Source: Blautia glucerasea (GTDB lineage: Bacteria > Bacillota > Clostridia > Lachnospirales > Lachnospiraceae). Taken from it: DNA of 60,182 bases. Every line of letters starts with the position of its first letter. The stretch's first letter is position 1. The stretch covers positions 1 to 60,182 of the forward strand of contig NZ_JAJBMO010000024.1 in NCBI RefSeq assembly GCF_020537505.1, in the 5' to 3' direction. The notes under the pieces are model-generated. The model had not been told where the DNA came from and made no database searches. It saw only the letters and a program-made list of their open reading frames with translations. This document shows, one piece after another, positions 1 to 7,785 of the stretch. A program made the position numbers and the translations under genes.

Positions 1-163
1 CCGCTTCCATCATTTCCTTAATGGTACCGCCTAAAAGATCCTTGAGCGCATCCTGGATATCTTCAGCAGACTGGATATCATACTCTTCTAGAAGCTGATG
101 GATGATGTTTCGTTTTCCTTCGGTCATTTGTACTCGATGTACCGGTTTCTTTTGTCTTGCCAT
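1..163 (-). CDS. IS256-family (mutator type) transposase, N-terminal part, cut by window edge
   Basis: The frame starts at ATG 163 behind a strong AGGAGG site (about 172-181) and runs off the left edge. The first residues read MARQKKPVHRVQMTEGK, followed by a helical stretch ending GGTIKEMMEA. This is the usual start of Lachnospiraceae IS256-type DDE transposases, which move the element by cut-and-paste. The catalytic residues lie outside the window. The sequence between 182 and about 290 should hold the IS end and flank. No gene is visible there, and I could not place the terminal inverted repeat because the other end is not in view. Family assignment rests on recognising the N-terminus only. 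Confidence 0.75.
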   Translation of the reverse strand, partial: MARQKKPVHRVQMTEGKRNIIHQLLEEYDIQSAEDIQDALKDLLGGTIKEMMEA

Positions 164-292
164 AATAAAAGGTCCTCCTAATGATAGTTATTGTATCATA
201 GAAGAACCTTCTAAACATTATTTTACAGAAAAAGTTTCATACTCTCGATAAAACTAATATACACAGACTAAATAACAGTACTCTTTTCAAAC

Positions 293-835
293 TCATAATT
301 TCTTTCCAAGTTCATATGCTTTTTTCATCACATCAGCATGGCTTGCAGCTATATTTGCAGCATCAATTCCACCGCCACCGACCATGCCTTTCAAGGAAGC
401 CTTTTCAAAACAGTCTACCCAGCCTTGCAGACCATTGTAGGCTTTTTCAAATGCACTTTCATCATTCTCAGCAGCAGTTGCAATCATATAAATATCTCTG
501 AATGAATAATCTGTCGAATATAAAGGATTCAATCTATCAAGAAGTGTTTTCATTTGGCCACACATCTCATAGTAATAAATTGGTGTTGCATAGACAATGA
601 CCTCCGCATCCTTTACTTTTGCCATAATATCTGCAACATCATCCTTCAGTACACATATCCCATTCCTCTGACAGGATAGACAACCGATACAATATTTTAT
701 ATCTTTTCCTTTCAAAGAAAGAAGTTCCACATCATGCCCGGCTTCTTTTGCTCCATTTGCACACTCATTTGCAAGTATATCAGAATTGCTGCCTCCTCGA
801 AGACTTGTCGATATGATCAATACTTTTTTTGCCAT
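293..835 (-). CDS. Flavodoxin-fold NAD(P)H-dependent FMN reductase / iron-sulfur flavoprotein-like
   Basis: A 180-residue protein with the flavodoxin-like start KKVLIISTSLRGGSNSD, whose SxRxxSNS loop binds FMN phosphate. It is followed by a CIGCLSCQ cysteine cluster near residues 49-56 and the loop ATPIYYYEMCGQMK, typical of the NADPH-dependent FMN reductase / flavodoxin_2 family. Such proteins reduce FMN, quinones or other small electrophiles in the cytoplasm. It is the last gene of an operon with the acetyltransferase and alpha/beta hydrolase upstream. Its ATG lies 2 nt past the acetyltransferase's original stop, and its AAGGAGAA site sits inside that gene's last codons. The operon promoter is the MerR-type promoter at 2501-2531. 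The substrate is unknown. Confidence 0.85.
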   Translation of the reverse strand: MAKKVLIISTSLRGGSNSDILANECANGAKEAGHDVELLSLKGKDIKYCIGCLSCQRNGICVLKDDVADIMAKVKDAEVIVYATPIYYYEMCGQMKTLLDRLNPLYSTDYSFRDIYMIATAAENDESAFEKAYNGLQGWVDCFEKASLKGMVGGGGIDAANIAASHADVMKKAYELGKKL

Positions 836-837
836 GA

Positions 838-1436
838 TTAAATTTCTCCTTTTTCAGTGTCTTTTTTAACCTTCCGTATAACTTTCGCAGGCACTCCTGC
901 CGCAATCATATTGGCCGGAACATCCTTTGTTACAACTGCTCCGGCTGCAATGACCGAACCTTCACCAATCGTACCCCCCCCCCCGGAAGAACCGTTACAT
1001 TTGCTCCAAGCCACACTTTTTTTTCGATGTGAATCGGCTGAAATATCATACCTGCTCTTTTCTCGGGATCTTCCATATGATTGATCGTTGCCAATACTGC
1101 TGCATTATGTCCAATCAGGACTCCAGCCTCTATATAAATACCACCCTGATCCTGAAACTTACATCCTGCATTAATAAAAACATTTTTACCTATATGGATA
1201 TTTCGTCCGCAGTCTGTATAAAACGGAGGAAACATTCCAAAACTTTCATCTATTTTTTGTCCGGTAAGTTCCGACATAAGCTGTATAATTTCTTCTTTTG
1301 TATGATATTTGTTATTCAGCTCCATCGTTATCTTTAATGCCCTTTGAGACAGCTCATGCATAACCAGATGTTCTTCACTTCCACCATCTACGATATATCC
1401 GGGCTTCATATTACTCAAATATTCTTCACACGTCAT
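838..1436 (-). pseudogene. Maltose/galactoside O-acetyltransferase-like (hexapeptide repeat), frameshifted at a C11/G11 run
   Basis: The N-terminal 155 or so residues match the LacA/Maa sugar O-acetyltransferase family: an N-terminal Mac domain (MTCEEYLSNMKPGYIV) and left-handed beta-helix repeats with the catalytic His in TINHM. The family transfers acetyl from acetyl-CoA to sugars. At 974-984 there are 11 C on plus (G11 in the gene). After it the frame reads [12 protein letters not shown] and stops at 930. The next frame restores the expected ending ([18 protein letters not shown], then [17 protein letters not shown]) and stops at 838, 2 nt before the flavoprotein ATG. A run of 9 or 12 G would be in frame. 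Either a slippage-switched gene, a dead gene or a sequencing error. Confidence 0.85.
974..984. repeat. Homopolymer tract C11 inside acetyltransferase gene
   Basis: Eleven consecutive C residues on plus, far longer than any other G/C run noticed in this low-GC window. It marks the exact point where the acetyltransferase reading frame changes. Long G/C runs in coding sequence are typical contingency loci for slipped-strand phase variation and are also common sites of sequencing error. Confidence 0.9.
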
Positions 1437-1438
1437 AA

Positions 1439-2437
1439 TTAACCAACTCCGTTTTCTTTAAAAAATTTCTGAATTTTGTCAAATGGGATCACATCCGGAT
1501 TATCGTATAGATCTGTATGAACAGCTCCCGGAATTGTCAGCAGTTCTTTATTGGATGTGTACTTGCTGTTCTTGATCATATTTTCATAAGCATCTTTTCC
1601 AAAATAATAGCTGTGTGCTTTTTCTCCATGAACGATAAGGACTGCACTTCTGATTTCATTACTGTACTTTAATATTGGCTGATTCATAAATGACATACAT
1701 CCAATACTGTTCCAGCCATCATTTGAATTCAGGCTCCTTTTATGATAACATCTGCCTTTATAATACTCACTGTAATCTTTTACGAAGAAAGGTGCATCTT
1801 CCGGAACCGGAAGGGGAACACAACCACCGCCTCTTGAATATTCGCCTTTACGGTATTCTTCTGTCCTGAGGGTATTCAGTGACTGTTTCTTTGCATAACG
1901 TGCTTCTTCACTGTCCTCAGAATCAAAGTATCCATTCGCATTTACTCTTGTCATATCATACATGGTAGAAGCAACGGTTGCTTTTATTCTTGTATCCAAC
2001 GCAGCTGCGTTAAGAGCCATTCCACCCCAGCCGCAGATTCCAATGATTCCTATTTTATCCGGATCCACATCTTCCCGAACAGAAAGGAAATCAACAGCAG
2101 CCATAAAATCTTCTGTATTAATATCTGGAGAAGCCATAAATCTTGGATAGCCTCCACTTTCCCCCGTAAAAGAAGGGTCAAATGCAATCGTTAAATATCC
2201 TCTTTCAGCCATTGTCTGTGCATATAATCCGGAACACTGTTCTTTGACTGCCCCAAATGGTCCGCTTACGGCAATCGCAGGATATTTCCCAGATGCATTT
2301 TTAGGTTTATACAAATCTGCGGCAAGTGTGATTCCATAACGATTTACAAATGTCACTTTCTTATAGTCTACTTTTTCACTCTGTGGAAAAGTTTTATCCC
2401 ATTCAGATACCAGCTTTAATTCTTCTGTTTTTAACAT
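1439..2437 (-). CDS. Alpha/beta hydrolase, dienelactone-hydrolase / YcjY-like
   Basis: A protein of about 332 residues with an alpha/beta hydrolase fold: oxyanion region AVSGPFGAVKEQ, then SVREDVDPDKIGIIGICGWGG, where the nucleophile elbow is G-x-C-G-W-G-G. Cys replaces the usual Ser, as in dienelactone hydrolases. A late IVHGEKAH and GAVHTDLYD supply the acid and the catalytic His. I start at ATG 2437 because the GGAGG lies 9 nt upstream, whereas the ATG at 2446 overlaps it. It is the first gene of the MerR-controlled operon, with a 2-nt gap to the acetyltransferase ATG. The substrate is not known; neighbours suggest detoxification of reactive small molecules. Confidence 0.85.
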   Translation of the reverse strand: MLKTEELKLVSEWDKTFPQSEKVDYKKVTFVNRYGITLAADLYKPKNASGKYPAIAVSGPFGAVKEQCSGLYAQTMAERGYLTIAFDPSFTGESGGYPRFMASPDINTEDFMAAVDFLSVREDVDPDKIGIIGICGWGGMALNAAALDTRIKATVASTMYDMTRVNANGYFDSEDSEEARYAKKQSLNTLRTEEYRKGEYSRGGGCVPLPVPEDAPFFVKDYSEYYKGRCYHKRSLNSNDGWNSIGCMSFMNQPILKYSNEIRSAVLIVHGEKAHSYYFGKDAYENMIKNSKYTSNKELLTIPGAVHTDLYDNPDVIPFDKIQKFFKENGVG

Positions 2438-2500
2438 ATTTAACATCCTCCATATGCAAAATTTCTTGTAATTATACTAACAATAGTATATGATATAAAT

Positions 2501-2531
2501 ATCTTACAACCTAAAGTTAACTTTAGGTCAA
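2501..2531 (-). promoter_or_regulatory. MerR-type promoter: -35 TTGACC, 19-bp spacer holding a perfect dyad, -10 TAAGAT
   Basis: Reading on minus, TTGACC (2526-2531) and TAAGAT (2501-2506) are separated by 19 nt. The perfect 20-bp palindrome ACCTAAAGTTAACTTTAGGT (2509-2528) lies across the spacer. An over-long 19-bp spacer with a central dyad is the known signature of promoters activated by DNA distortion by MerR-family regulators. It faces the hydrolase operon and lies 26 nt upstream of the merR-like gene on plus. Confidence 0.88.
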
Positions 2532-2556
2532 GCATAAATTTGAAAGAAGGTTTTTT

Positions 2557-2994
2557 ATGTATACAATCGGTCAGGTCTCTGCAATGTTTAATCTTCCTGT
2601 TTCTACATTAAGGTATTATGACAAGGAAGGCTTTTTCCCTAATCTGGAACGCAAGGGAAATATCCGTTATTTCAGCGATAATGAATTAGAAGCACTTCGT
2701 ATCATTGAATGTCTGAAGAAATCCGGTCTTGAGATAAAAGATATAAAGCAATTTTTTATCTGGGTATCTGAAGGCAGCTCCAGCTATGAAAAAAGGAAAG
2801 AATTATTTGAAACCAGAAAATCAGCTGTTGAAACTGAAATTCAGGAACTTCAAAAAACTCTCTCCCTCTTAAAATTCAAGTGCTGGTATTACGAAACAGC
2901 AATGAAAGATGGTAACGAAGATGCTATAAATGCCATGTTGCCTGACAAACTTCCAAAAAATATACAGAAACTATATGATAAAGGGCATGACTGA
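2557..2994 (+). CDS. MerR-family transcriptional regulator (YhdM/NmlR/AdhR-like)
   Basis: A 145-residue protein starting MYTIGQVSAMFNLPVSTLRY, the winged-helix DNA-binding domain of MerR proteins, followed by YDKEGFFPNLERKGNIRYFSD. The dimerisation coiled coil (ELFETRKSAVETEIQELQKT) spans about residues 80-115. No conserved Cys sensor is obvious besides CWYYETA near the C-terminus. The GAAGG site sits 9 nt before ATG 2557. It diverges from the hydrolase operon, and the dyad between them is its likely operator. A near-copy of that operator at 53528-53558 suggests it also controls the cupin operon. The inducer is unknown; relatives respond to aldehydes or reactive electrophiles. Confidence 0.92.
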   Translation: MYTIGQVSAMFNLPVSTLRYYDKEGFFPNLERKGNIRYFSDNELEALRIIECLKKSGLEIKDIKQFFIWVSEGSSSYEKRKELFETRKSAVETEIQELQKTLSLLKFKCWYYETAMKDGNEDAINAMLPDKLPKNIQKLYDKGHD

Positions 2995-3030
2995 TTTTTG
3001 CTTTCTCCATCAAACTGGAAATTGTTACAC

Positions 3031-3498
3031 TTAAAAAAGCGGAATTTCACCATCATAGTTTTCTGCTTTTTCCAATAGCGGTCCTTTAGCTCCCATCGTA
3101 AACGCGATGTCGCTACTGTGGATAGAGAGCAGCTCCATTCCGGGTCTCACCTTCAAAAAATCCATCATTTTCTTCGTAAGAAGAATTTGCCCCTCCTGTG
3201 AAATTTCTACCCAGCAGTAGGAACGCCCCTTGTATTTGATAAATTCGCCAGAACCTGCTGAGTAGTCAAGCAACGGTGGAGTATCGTCCAAAATGTGACC
3301 AAGTTTTGACGGATGCAAAAGGCCTTTCCGGGTGACGCAGAAGCCACCGGTAATCTTACTTCCGGTAAAAAGATATACTTTTCCTTCATCTGCAATGTGA
3401 TATTCTTCCATTGCCTGCGGTGGAATCCGCAATGTTCCATCCGTCCGAATGAGTGATTTCCCGAAAATAAATTTTCCTCCCTTATTCATTTGTGGCAT
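3031..3498 (-). CDS. AbrB/SpoVT-like two-repeat protein of unknown function
   Basis: A 155-residue protein with two halves that each resemble a swapped-hairpin AbrB unit: GKSLIRTDGTLRIPPQAMEE near residues 13-32, and EISQEGQILLTKKMMDFLKV followed by RPGMELLSIHSS near residues 98-129. No signal peptide or membrane segment. The start is supported by AGGAGG 8 nt upstream of ATG 3498. It stands alone between the MerR gene and the RhuM-Fic gene. AbrB-like folds usually bind DNA, often as antitoxins, but I do not recognise the exact family, so a regulatory role is inference. Confidence 0.6.
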   Translation of the reverse strand: MPQMNKGGKFIFGKSLIRTDGTLRIPPQAMEEYHIADEGKVYLFTGSKITGGFCVTRKGLLHPSKLGHILDDTPPLLDYSAGSGEFIKYKGRSYCWVEISQEGQILLTKKMMDFLKVRPGMELLSIHSSDIAFTMGAKGPLLEKAENYDGEIPLF

Positions 3499-3534
3499 AA
3501 AAAAACCTCCTGAAATTCCGATTTGAAATCAAAT

Positions 3535-4470
3535 TTACATTATTAGCAAATTCATCACCAAATTAACCATAATATCTTTCTCCTTTGGATCTGACTCTGC
3601 AATCATTAATGTTATTGCTACTAATGCACCATCGCTTACCCTTTTTTGATCAGCTTTGTAAAGTATATTATTTCGAGCCAAAAATTCCAAAAATAACGAT
3701 GCAGCAATTCTCTTGCATCCATCAGCATAAGGATGATCTTTTATCATAAAATACAAAAGATTGGCTGCTTTCTCTTCTAAGGAAGGATAAACATCTCCTC
3801 CAAAAACATTTTGATAAACTGCTGCAAGAATACCTTCAACTTTTCCCTTTTCTTTCTCAATCCCAAAGACATCCGAGTGAAATGAATCTTCCATTGCGTT
3901 CACCATATTTCGGCAATCTTCATATGTAATTCTATAGATAGCCTTGCTTCCAGTAGGCTTTTTAAGTGATTGATGATCATACTGATCTAACAGCATCAAA
4001 GCATTTGTATATAAGCTAACAGCTTTCAACACCTCTGCTTCATCTACTTCCAAAGTGCATGCAAGCATTTTTGTTTGGATATTTATTGTTCGTTGTAAAG
4101 CTTCTAATCTTTTTTCATTGATTGCATACCCCTGTATGATATACTGTTTTAGAACACTATTAGCCCATTTTCTAAATTCTACTCCTCGATTAGATTTCAC
4201 TCTATAGCCTATAGAAATAATCATATCTAAATTATAATGTTCTATTTGATACACTTTTCCATCTGAAGCAGTTGTCGCAAAATTTGCGACAACTGAATTA
4301 TCCAACTCTTCTTTTAATGCATTATTAATATGTTTCCCAATTGTCTTTACATCTCTTCCAAACAATTCGGCTAACTGTTTTCTATTAAGCCATACAGTAT
4401 TATTTTTAATAGGCACAGTTAACTTTATTTCTTTATCAGCAGTTTCAAACAAAATTAATTCATTCTCCAT
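3535..4470 (-). CDS. RhuM-Fic/Doc family fusion protein
   Basis: A protein of about 311 residues. The N-terminal 120 or so match the RhuM (virulence protein) domain: WLNRKQLAELFGRDVKTIGK, then EHYNLDMIISIGYRVKSNRG and VEFRKWANSVLKQYI. The C-terminal half is Fic/Doc-like with the core HPYADGCKRIAASLFLEFL. Fic/Doc enzymes transfer AMP or phosphate to target proteins. The canonical HPFxDGN(K/G)R has Asn where this protein has Cys. I have seen Cys in RhuM-Fic relatives, so it may be normal for the subfamily. I start at ATG 4470 (AGAAGGGAA upstream) rather than 4506. It is isolated, with no antitoxin visible, and probably belongs to mobile or accessory DNA. Confidence 0.8.
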   Translation of the reverse strand: MENELILFETADKEIKLTVPIKNNTVWLNRKQLAELFGRDVKTIGKHINNALKEELDNSVVANFATTASDGKVYQIEHYNLDMIISIGYRVKSNRGVEFRKWANSVLKQYIIQGYAINEKRLEALQRTINIQTKMLACTLEVDEAEVLKAVSLYTNALMLLDQYDHQSLKKPTGSKAIYRITYEDCRNMVNAMEDSFHSDVFGIEKEKGKVEGILAAVYQNVFGGDVYPSLEEKAANLLYFMIKDHPYADGCKRIAASLFLEFLARNNILYKADQKRVSDGALVAITLMIAESDPKEKDIMVNLVMNLLIM

Positions 4471-4509
4471 GTTTGATTTCCCTTCTGAAAATACAAAAAA
4501 TGCCAACAG

Positions 4510-4605
4510 TTAAAACGAATTCAATAATAAATCTTCTTTACGATAAGGACCTAATGTCAATCTATCTGTAATGATATGTTCTTTTTTTAGTATTTGCCTG
4601 CTCAT
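4510..4605 (-). pseudogene. Short GNAT-like N-terminal fragment (31 codons)
   Basis: From ATG 4605 the frame reads MSRQILKKEHIITDRLTLGP, then YRKEDLLLNSF and stop. The part ITDRLTLGPYRKEDLL resembles the first strand and helix of RimJ/GNAT acetyltransferases (ETERLxLRPYxxxD). Everything after that is missing. It probably marks a deletion scar; it is too short to be functional as a GNAT. Confidence 0.4.
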
Positions 4606-4686
4606 CGCTCTGTTTCCTTCCTTACTGATATACAGCATTGATAATCACGCCTTTATTGTGACCGATCCCGATTGTTCTAAGCAAAT

Positions 4687-4943
4687 TCACACCTTATATT
4701 TTCTGTAAATTCGATTATATATAAGTATCAATACCGGAATTCCAGCAATACAGCCTACTCCGGTGAAGATTCCTGCAATGACCATGTTCCATACTTCAGC
4801 AAAGGATGCCAGCCAGAACACCAGGCAATATCCAATCCACATAGTTTTTTTCTATTCCATGCAAAGATGCCGATTCCTGTAAATAACATACTACAGGGAA
4901 CCATAATAACCAGCCAGATGATACTGTCCATATCAAAAGTCAT
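4687..4943 (-). pseudogene. Small two-helix membrane protein, frameshifted at a T7/A7 run
   Basis: ATG 4943 has AAGGAAG upstream. The first frame gives MDSIIWLVIMVPCSMLFTGI then GIFAWNRKK, a clear membrane segment. At 4845-4851 (T7 on plus, A7 in the gene) the frame slips. Continuing in the next frame gives TMWIGYCLVFWLASFAEVWN, then GIFTGVGCIAGIPVLILIYN and RIYRKYKV with stop at 4687, an obviously hydrophobic ending. Eight A would restore one frame of about 85 residues. Family not recognised with certainty. A family segment between the helices may also be deleted. Confidence 0.7.
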
Positions 4944-4983
4944 CTTGTGTTCTTCCTTTCCATCCTGTTCTCTGTTTTCTAAT

Positions 4984-5056
4984 AATACCATAAAAAGGGG
5001 ATTCATGCATGACTTTATACACGAATTCCATTTTGGAAGTGTATTATTTACAGTTT
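4984..5056 (-). promoter_or_regulatory. Promoter/dyad element, copy 1 (partner at 35681-35755)
   Basis: On minus this holds an imperfect dyad GTGTATAAAGTCATGCATGA followed by CCCCTTTTTATGGTATTATTAG, whose TATTAT is a possible -10. The 35681-35755 stretch has the same layout with about two thirds identical bases (ATGTATAAAATTATGCATGA, then TTTTATGGTATTATAAG). It lies just upstream of the broken membrane-protein gene. It looks like a shared regulator site plus promoter; the regulator is unknown. Confidence 0.45.
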
Positions 5057-5228
5057 AAAGTTAGAATCTTGGCAGCAGGATACGGCTTTTTCGTATTTCA
5101 TTTTTCTACTTTTCGTTTGCAATAAACATTCACATATAGCAGTGATCCCGGTAAATACACAGATTCTGGCAAATCATCCGGTCTGTTTTAAATGTTCGTC
5201 AGTGTCAGCAGGAATCTGGCAAGATCGA

Positions 5229-5774
5229 TTACCGCATAAGTTTGAGCAGATCCTCGTTGTTAAAATGAGGATCTATAAAGTTTAGGTTCTGTACTTCTGG
5301 ATCTTTTGAAGTGAATAAATTTATCTCGCAGGAAGTTCCAGAGAGTTTTTGCACCATATCGTTTTTGAGTTGTACGGCCGCAGATGCTGGATCATGGTCA
5401 GTGCAGTGGTATTCCAAGGCCGTTTCAAAGGAATCCACCAGGACATGACATAAATCGTCAAAATCTTCCCGGGAATTGGTACTTCCCAGTAGTTTTTGCA
5501 AATCATTTTCTGTAATATTGTTCATCATGAGAGGTCCGATCTTCGGGATGATATACCTGTAGATCAGGTCTTTATACTTTATCCTGCGGGCAGATGAGAT
5601 TATTTTCATTCCCGGCAGGTAGATACTGAGCCAGTATTCGAAAAAGTCTTTTACACTGTACTTGAAAATACACAGCCTTTTTTCTTCTATCTGCTTTTCA
5701 TAAAAAGAACGCTGGGAAAGAAGTTCTTCCCTAGTTACATACGCAGTCTGGATTATTTTTTTCTGTCCTGACAT
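5229..5774 (-). pseudogene. Tyrosine recombinase (integrase) N-terminal fragment
   Basis: About 181 residues from ATG 5774. The open frame continues upstream without a stop to about 5886 (reading TYGKLINAKLYEHPLCKKDR). It contains an integrase SAM-like core-binding stretch (SVKDFFEYWLSIYLPGMKII, then YKDLIYRYIIPKIGPLMMNN and ITENDLQKLL). The catalytic domain with the Arg/His/Tyr residues is absent: the frame ends at LLKLMR. It is probably the remains of an integrating element whose arrival or loss removed the 3' end of cas3. About 5057-5228 holds no recognisable gene. Confidence 0.55.
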
Positions 5775-5878
5775 AAAGGAACATTGGATCCGGTAATAAA
5801 AAAGGCTGCGATCTTTTTTACAAAGTGGATGCTCATATAACTTAGCATTGATCAGTTTTCCGTATGTAAATGCCTGGA

Positions 5879-7707
5879 TTATGGCTTATTAAAACGCATC
5901 TGTTTAAATTCATCCATAATATTTTTCTTATCCAGGCTTGTTCCACGATAATGATAAAGACGTTTAAAATAGTCTGTAATTCCTGTTAAGTCATCTACTT
6001 TTTCATAGTCTTGCAGAACAGATGTTGCTGTTTCAATTTGCAATTTCTGATTTCCACCTTTTTTTCGTCAATTAAATCAAAAATATAAACTTTACTTTTC
6101 GCTACATCCTTCTTTCCGTTCCTGTTGCATCTTCCGGCTGCCTGAATTATAGAATCCACACTTGCAATCTGTCTGTAAACAATGTCAAAATCCAGATCCA
6201 CTCCTGCTTCCACCAGACTTGTTGAAATAACAATGCCCGTTTCATTTTTATCCAGTTGCTCCCGAATTATTTTCAATACTCTTTTTCTATGTTTGGGATA
6301 CATATTTGTAGATAAATGATATATATTTTTCTCTTCTTTCTGCAGTTTTTTGTACAGTTCCTGCGCAGTTTTTTTCGTATTCACAATGCAAAGTACACTT
6401 TGATCTCCCTGTATTCGCATGAGCAATTCCTCTTGAGAGATTTTTCCTATTTTTTCATAAGTAACCCGCTCAAAGAAGCGGAACTGTTCTTCTATACGAG
6501 GACATAATTCTATCATTTTATTCTTCGACGAGAAAAACATTTCAAGCGCAGGCTGTGTTGCAGTACATAAAACAATACTTGAAGCATAATTATCAACCAA
6601 CTCCTGCAAAACAGAAACACAAGGTTTTAAGTAATCCATTGGGAGCATTTGCGCTTCATCAAATATCACAACACTATTTGCAATGTTATGGATTTTTCTG
6701 CATTTTGATGATTTGTTTCCAAACAAAGATTCGAAAAACTGTACATTTGTTGTCACAACTACAGGTTTATCCCAATTTTCACTTGCAAGCTGCATCGGAT
6801 AAAACTCTTCTGAATCTTTATATTCTACGTTACAATGATTTTTCAATACATTTTCTGCACCAAGAATTTCTCGAAATACCTGCGCATTCTGTTCGATTAT
6901 ACTCGTATAGGGAATCACATAAATAATCCGATCCATCTGATGTTTTACTGCATGTTTTAATGCAAAGGCAAGAGAAGCAATCGTTTTTCCTCCACCGGTT
7001 GGAACTGTCAGCCGGTAAATTCCTCTTTCTTGTTTTCCCATTTCCATACAATGAGCTAAAATCTCCGTTCTTCTTCCATTAATACTTTCCAGCTCAGTAT
7101 TACTTAACCAAGGTGCAACATGTTGTTCTAGTTTTTTCTCCAGAATTTGCATCGTTTCTCCCGAAACACGACCAGTATTTTCATTTTTTATAAAAAATTC
7201 TGTATCCAGAAAATCCGCATCTACTAAACACGAATACAACATCCTTACAAAAACACTTAATGCAAAATCTAAATTTTTAGTTGGATCAAACACAACCGGA
7301 TCTGTATGAAGCATTGGAATTTGTATTTCATTTTTATAATTTTCGAAATCACAGATCCTTTTTTTGCATCTTCCACATAAGCTGTTGCTGATTGCGGTGT
7401 TTCCATAATCCGGAAGTCCAGCATGATGTCCAGCAATACAATAGCTCAAAATAGAATAGTAACCGCCTTTTTCATTGCAGACTTTTGCACCTGCAGTTGA
7501 ATGGTCTACTCTTTCACCTGTATCATTTTGAATTTTTCTTTGAAACTCTTTGGAATATTTTCCAAGATCATGTAGCATTCCGCAACAATAACCCCATTCT
7601 TTTTTTCAAAATTTTTCCGCAAAAGATCCTGCTAATTCTGCCGTACCATATAAGTGTTCTTTTACTGTCTGTACTCTTTCACCATCTTTATGCGCTATAT
7701 ACTCCAT
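5879..7707 (-). pseudogene. cas3: CRISPR-associated helicase-nuclease Cas3 (type I-C-like), inactivated orphan
   Basis: Cas3 unwinds and degrades Cascade-bound DNA. Visible are the HD signature MLHDLGK, the second HD histidines GHHAGLPD, Walker A PTGGGKTIAS, the DEAH-type box FDEAQML, CTATQP, and motif VI QAAGRCNRNG. Three lesions are visible. First, from ATG 7707 the frame reads MEYIAHKDGERVQTV... AEKF then TGA at codon 34, followed by KKEWGYCCGMLHDLG (a single G-to-T change from GGA would explain it). Second, one A is missing after KVE near 6051-6053; the next frame continues NQKLQIETATSVLQDYEKVD. Third, the protein ends at RFNKP (5879), short of the normal C-terminal domain. No cas5, cas8c, cas7, cas4, cas1, cas2 or array is present. 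Confidence 0.92.
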
Positions 7708-7785
7708 GCAAACAACACCTCCAATAAACATACAAAAAAAGAATATCACATTACAGGATTTAAAGGTGAAATTGTAGCGAATTCC

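Noticed and set aside
4755..5006. 83-residue frame as an intact gene
   Set aside because: Its second half is hydrophilic nonsense; shifting frame at the T7 run yields a clear hydrophobic C-terminus, so it is called a frameshifted gene with start at 4943.
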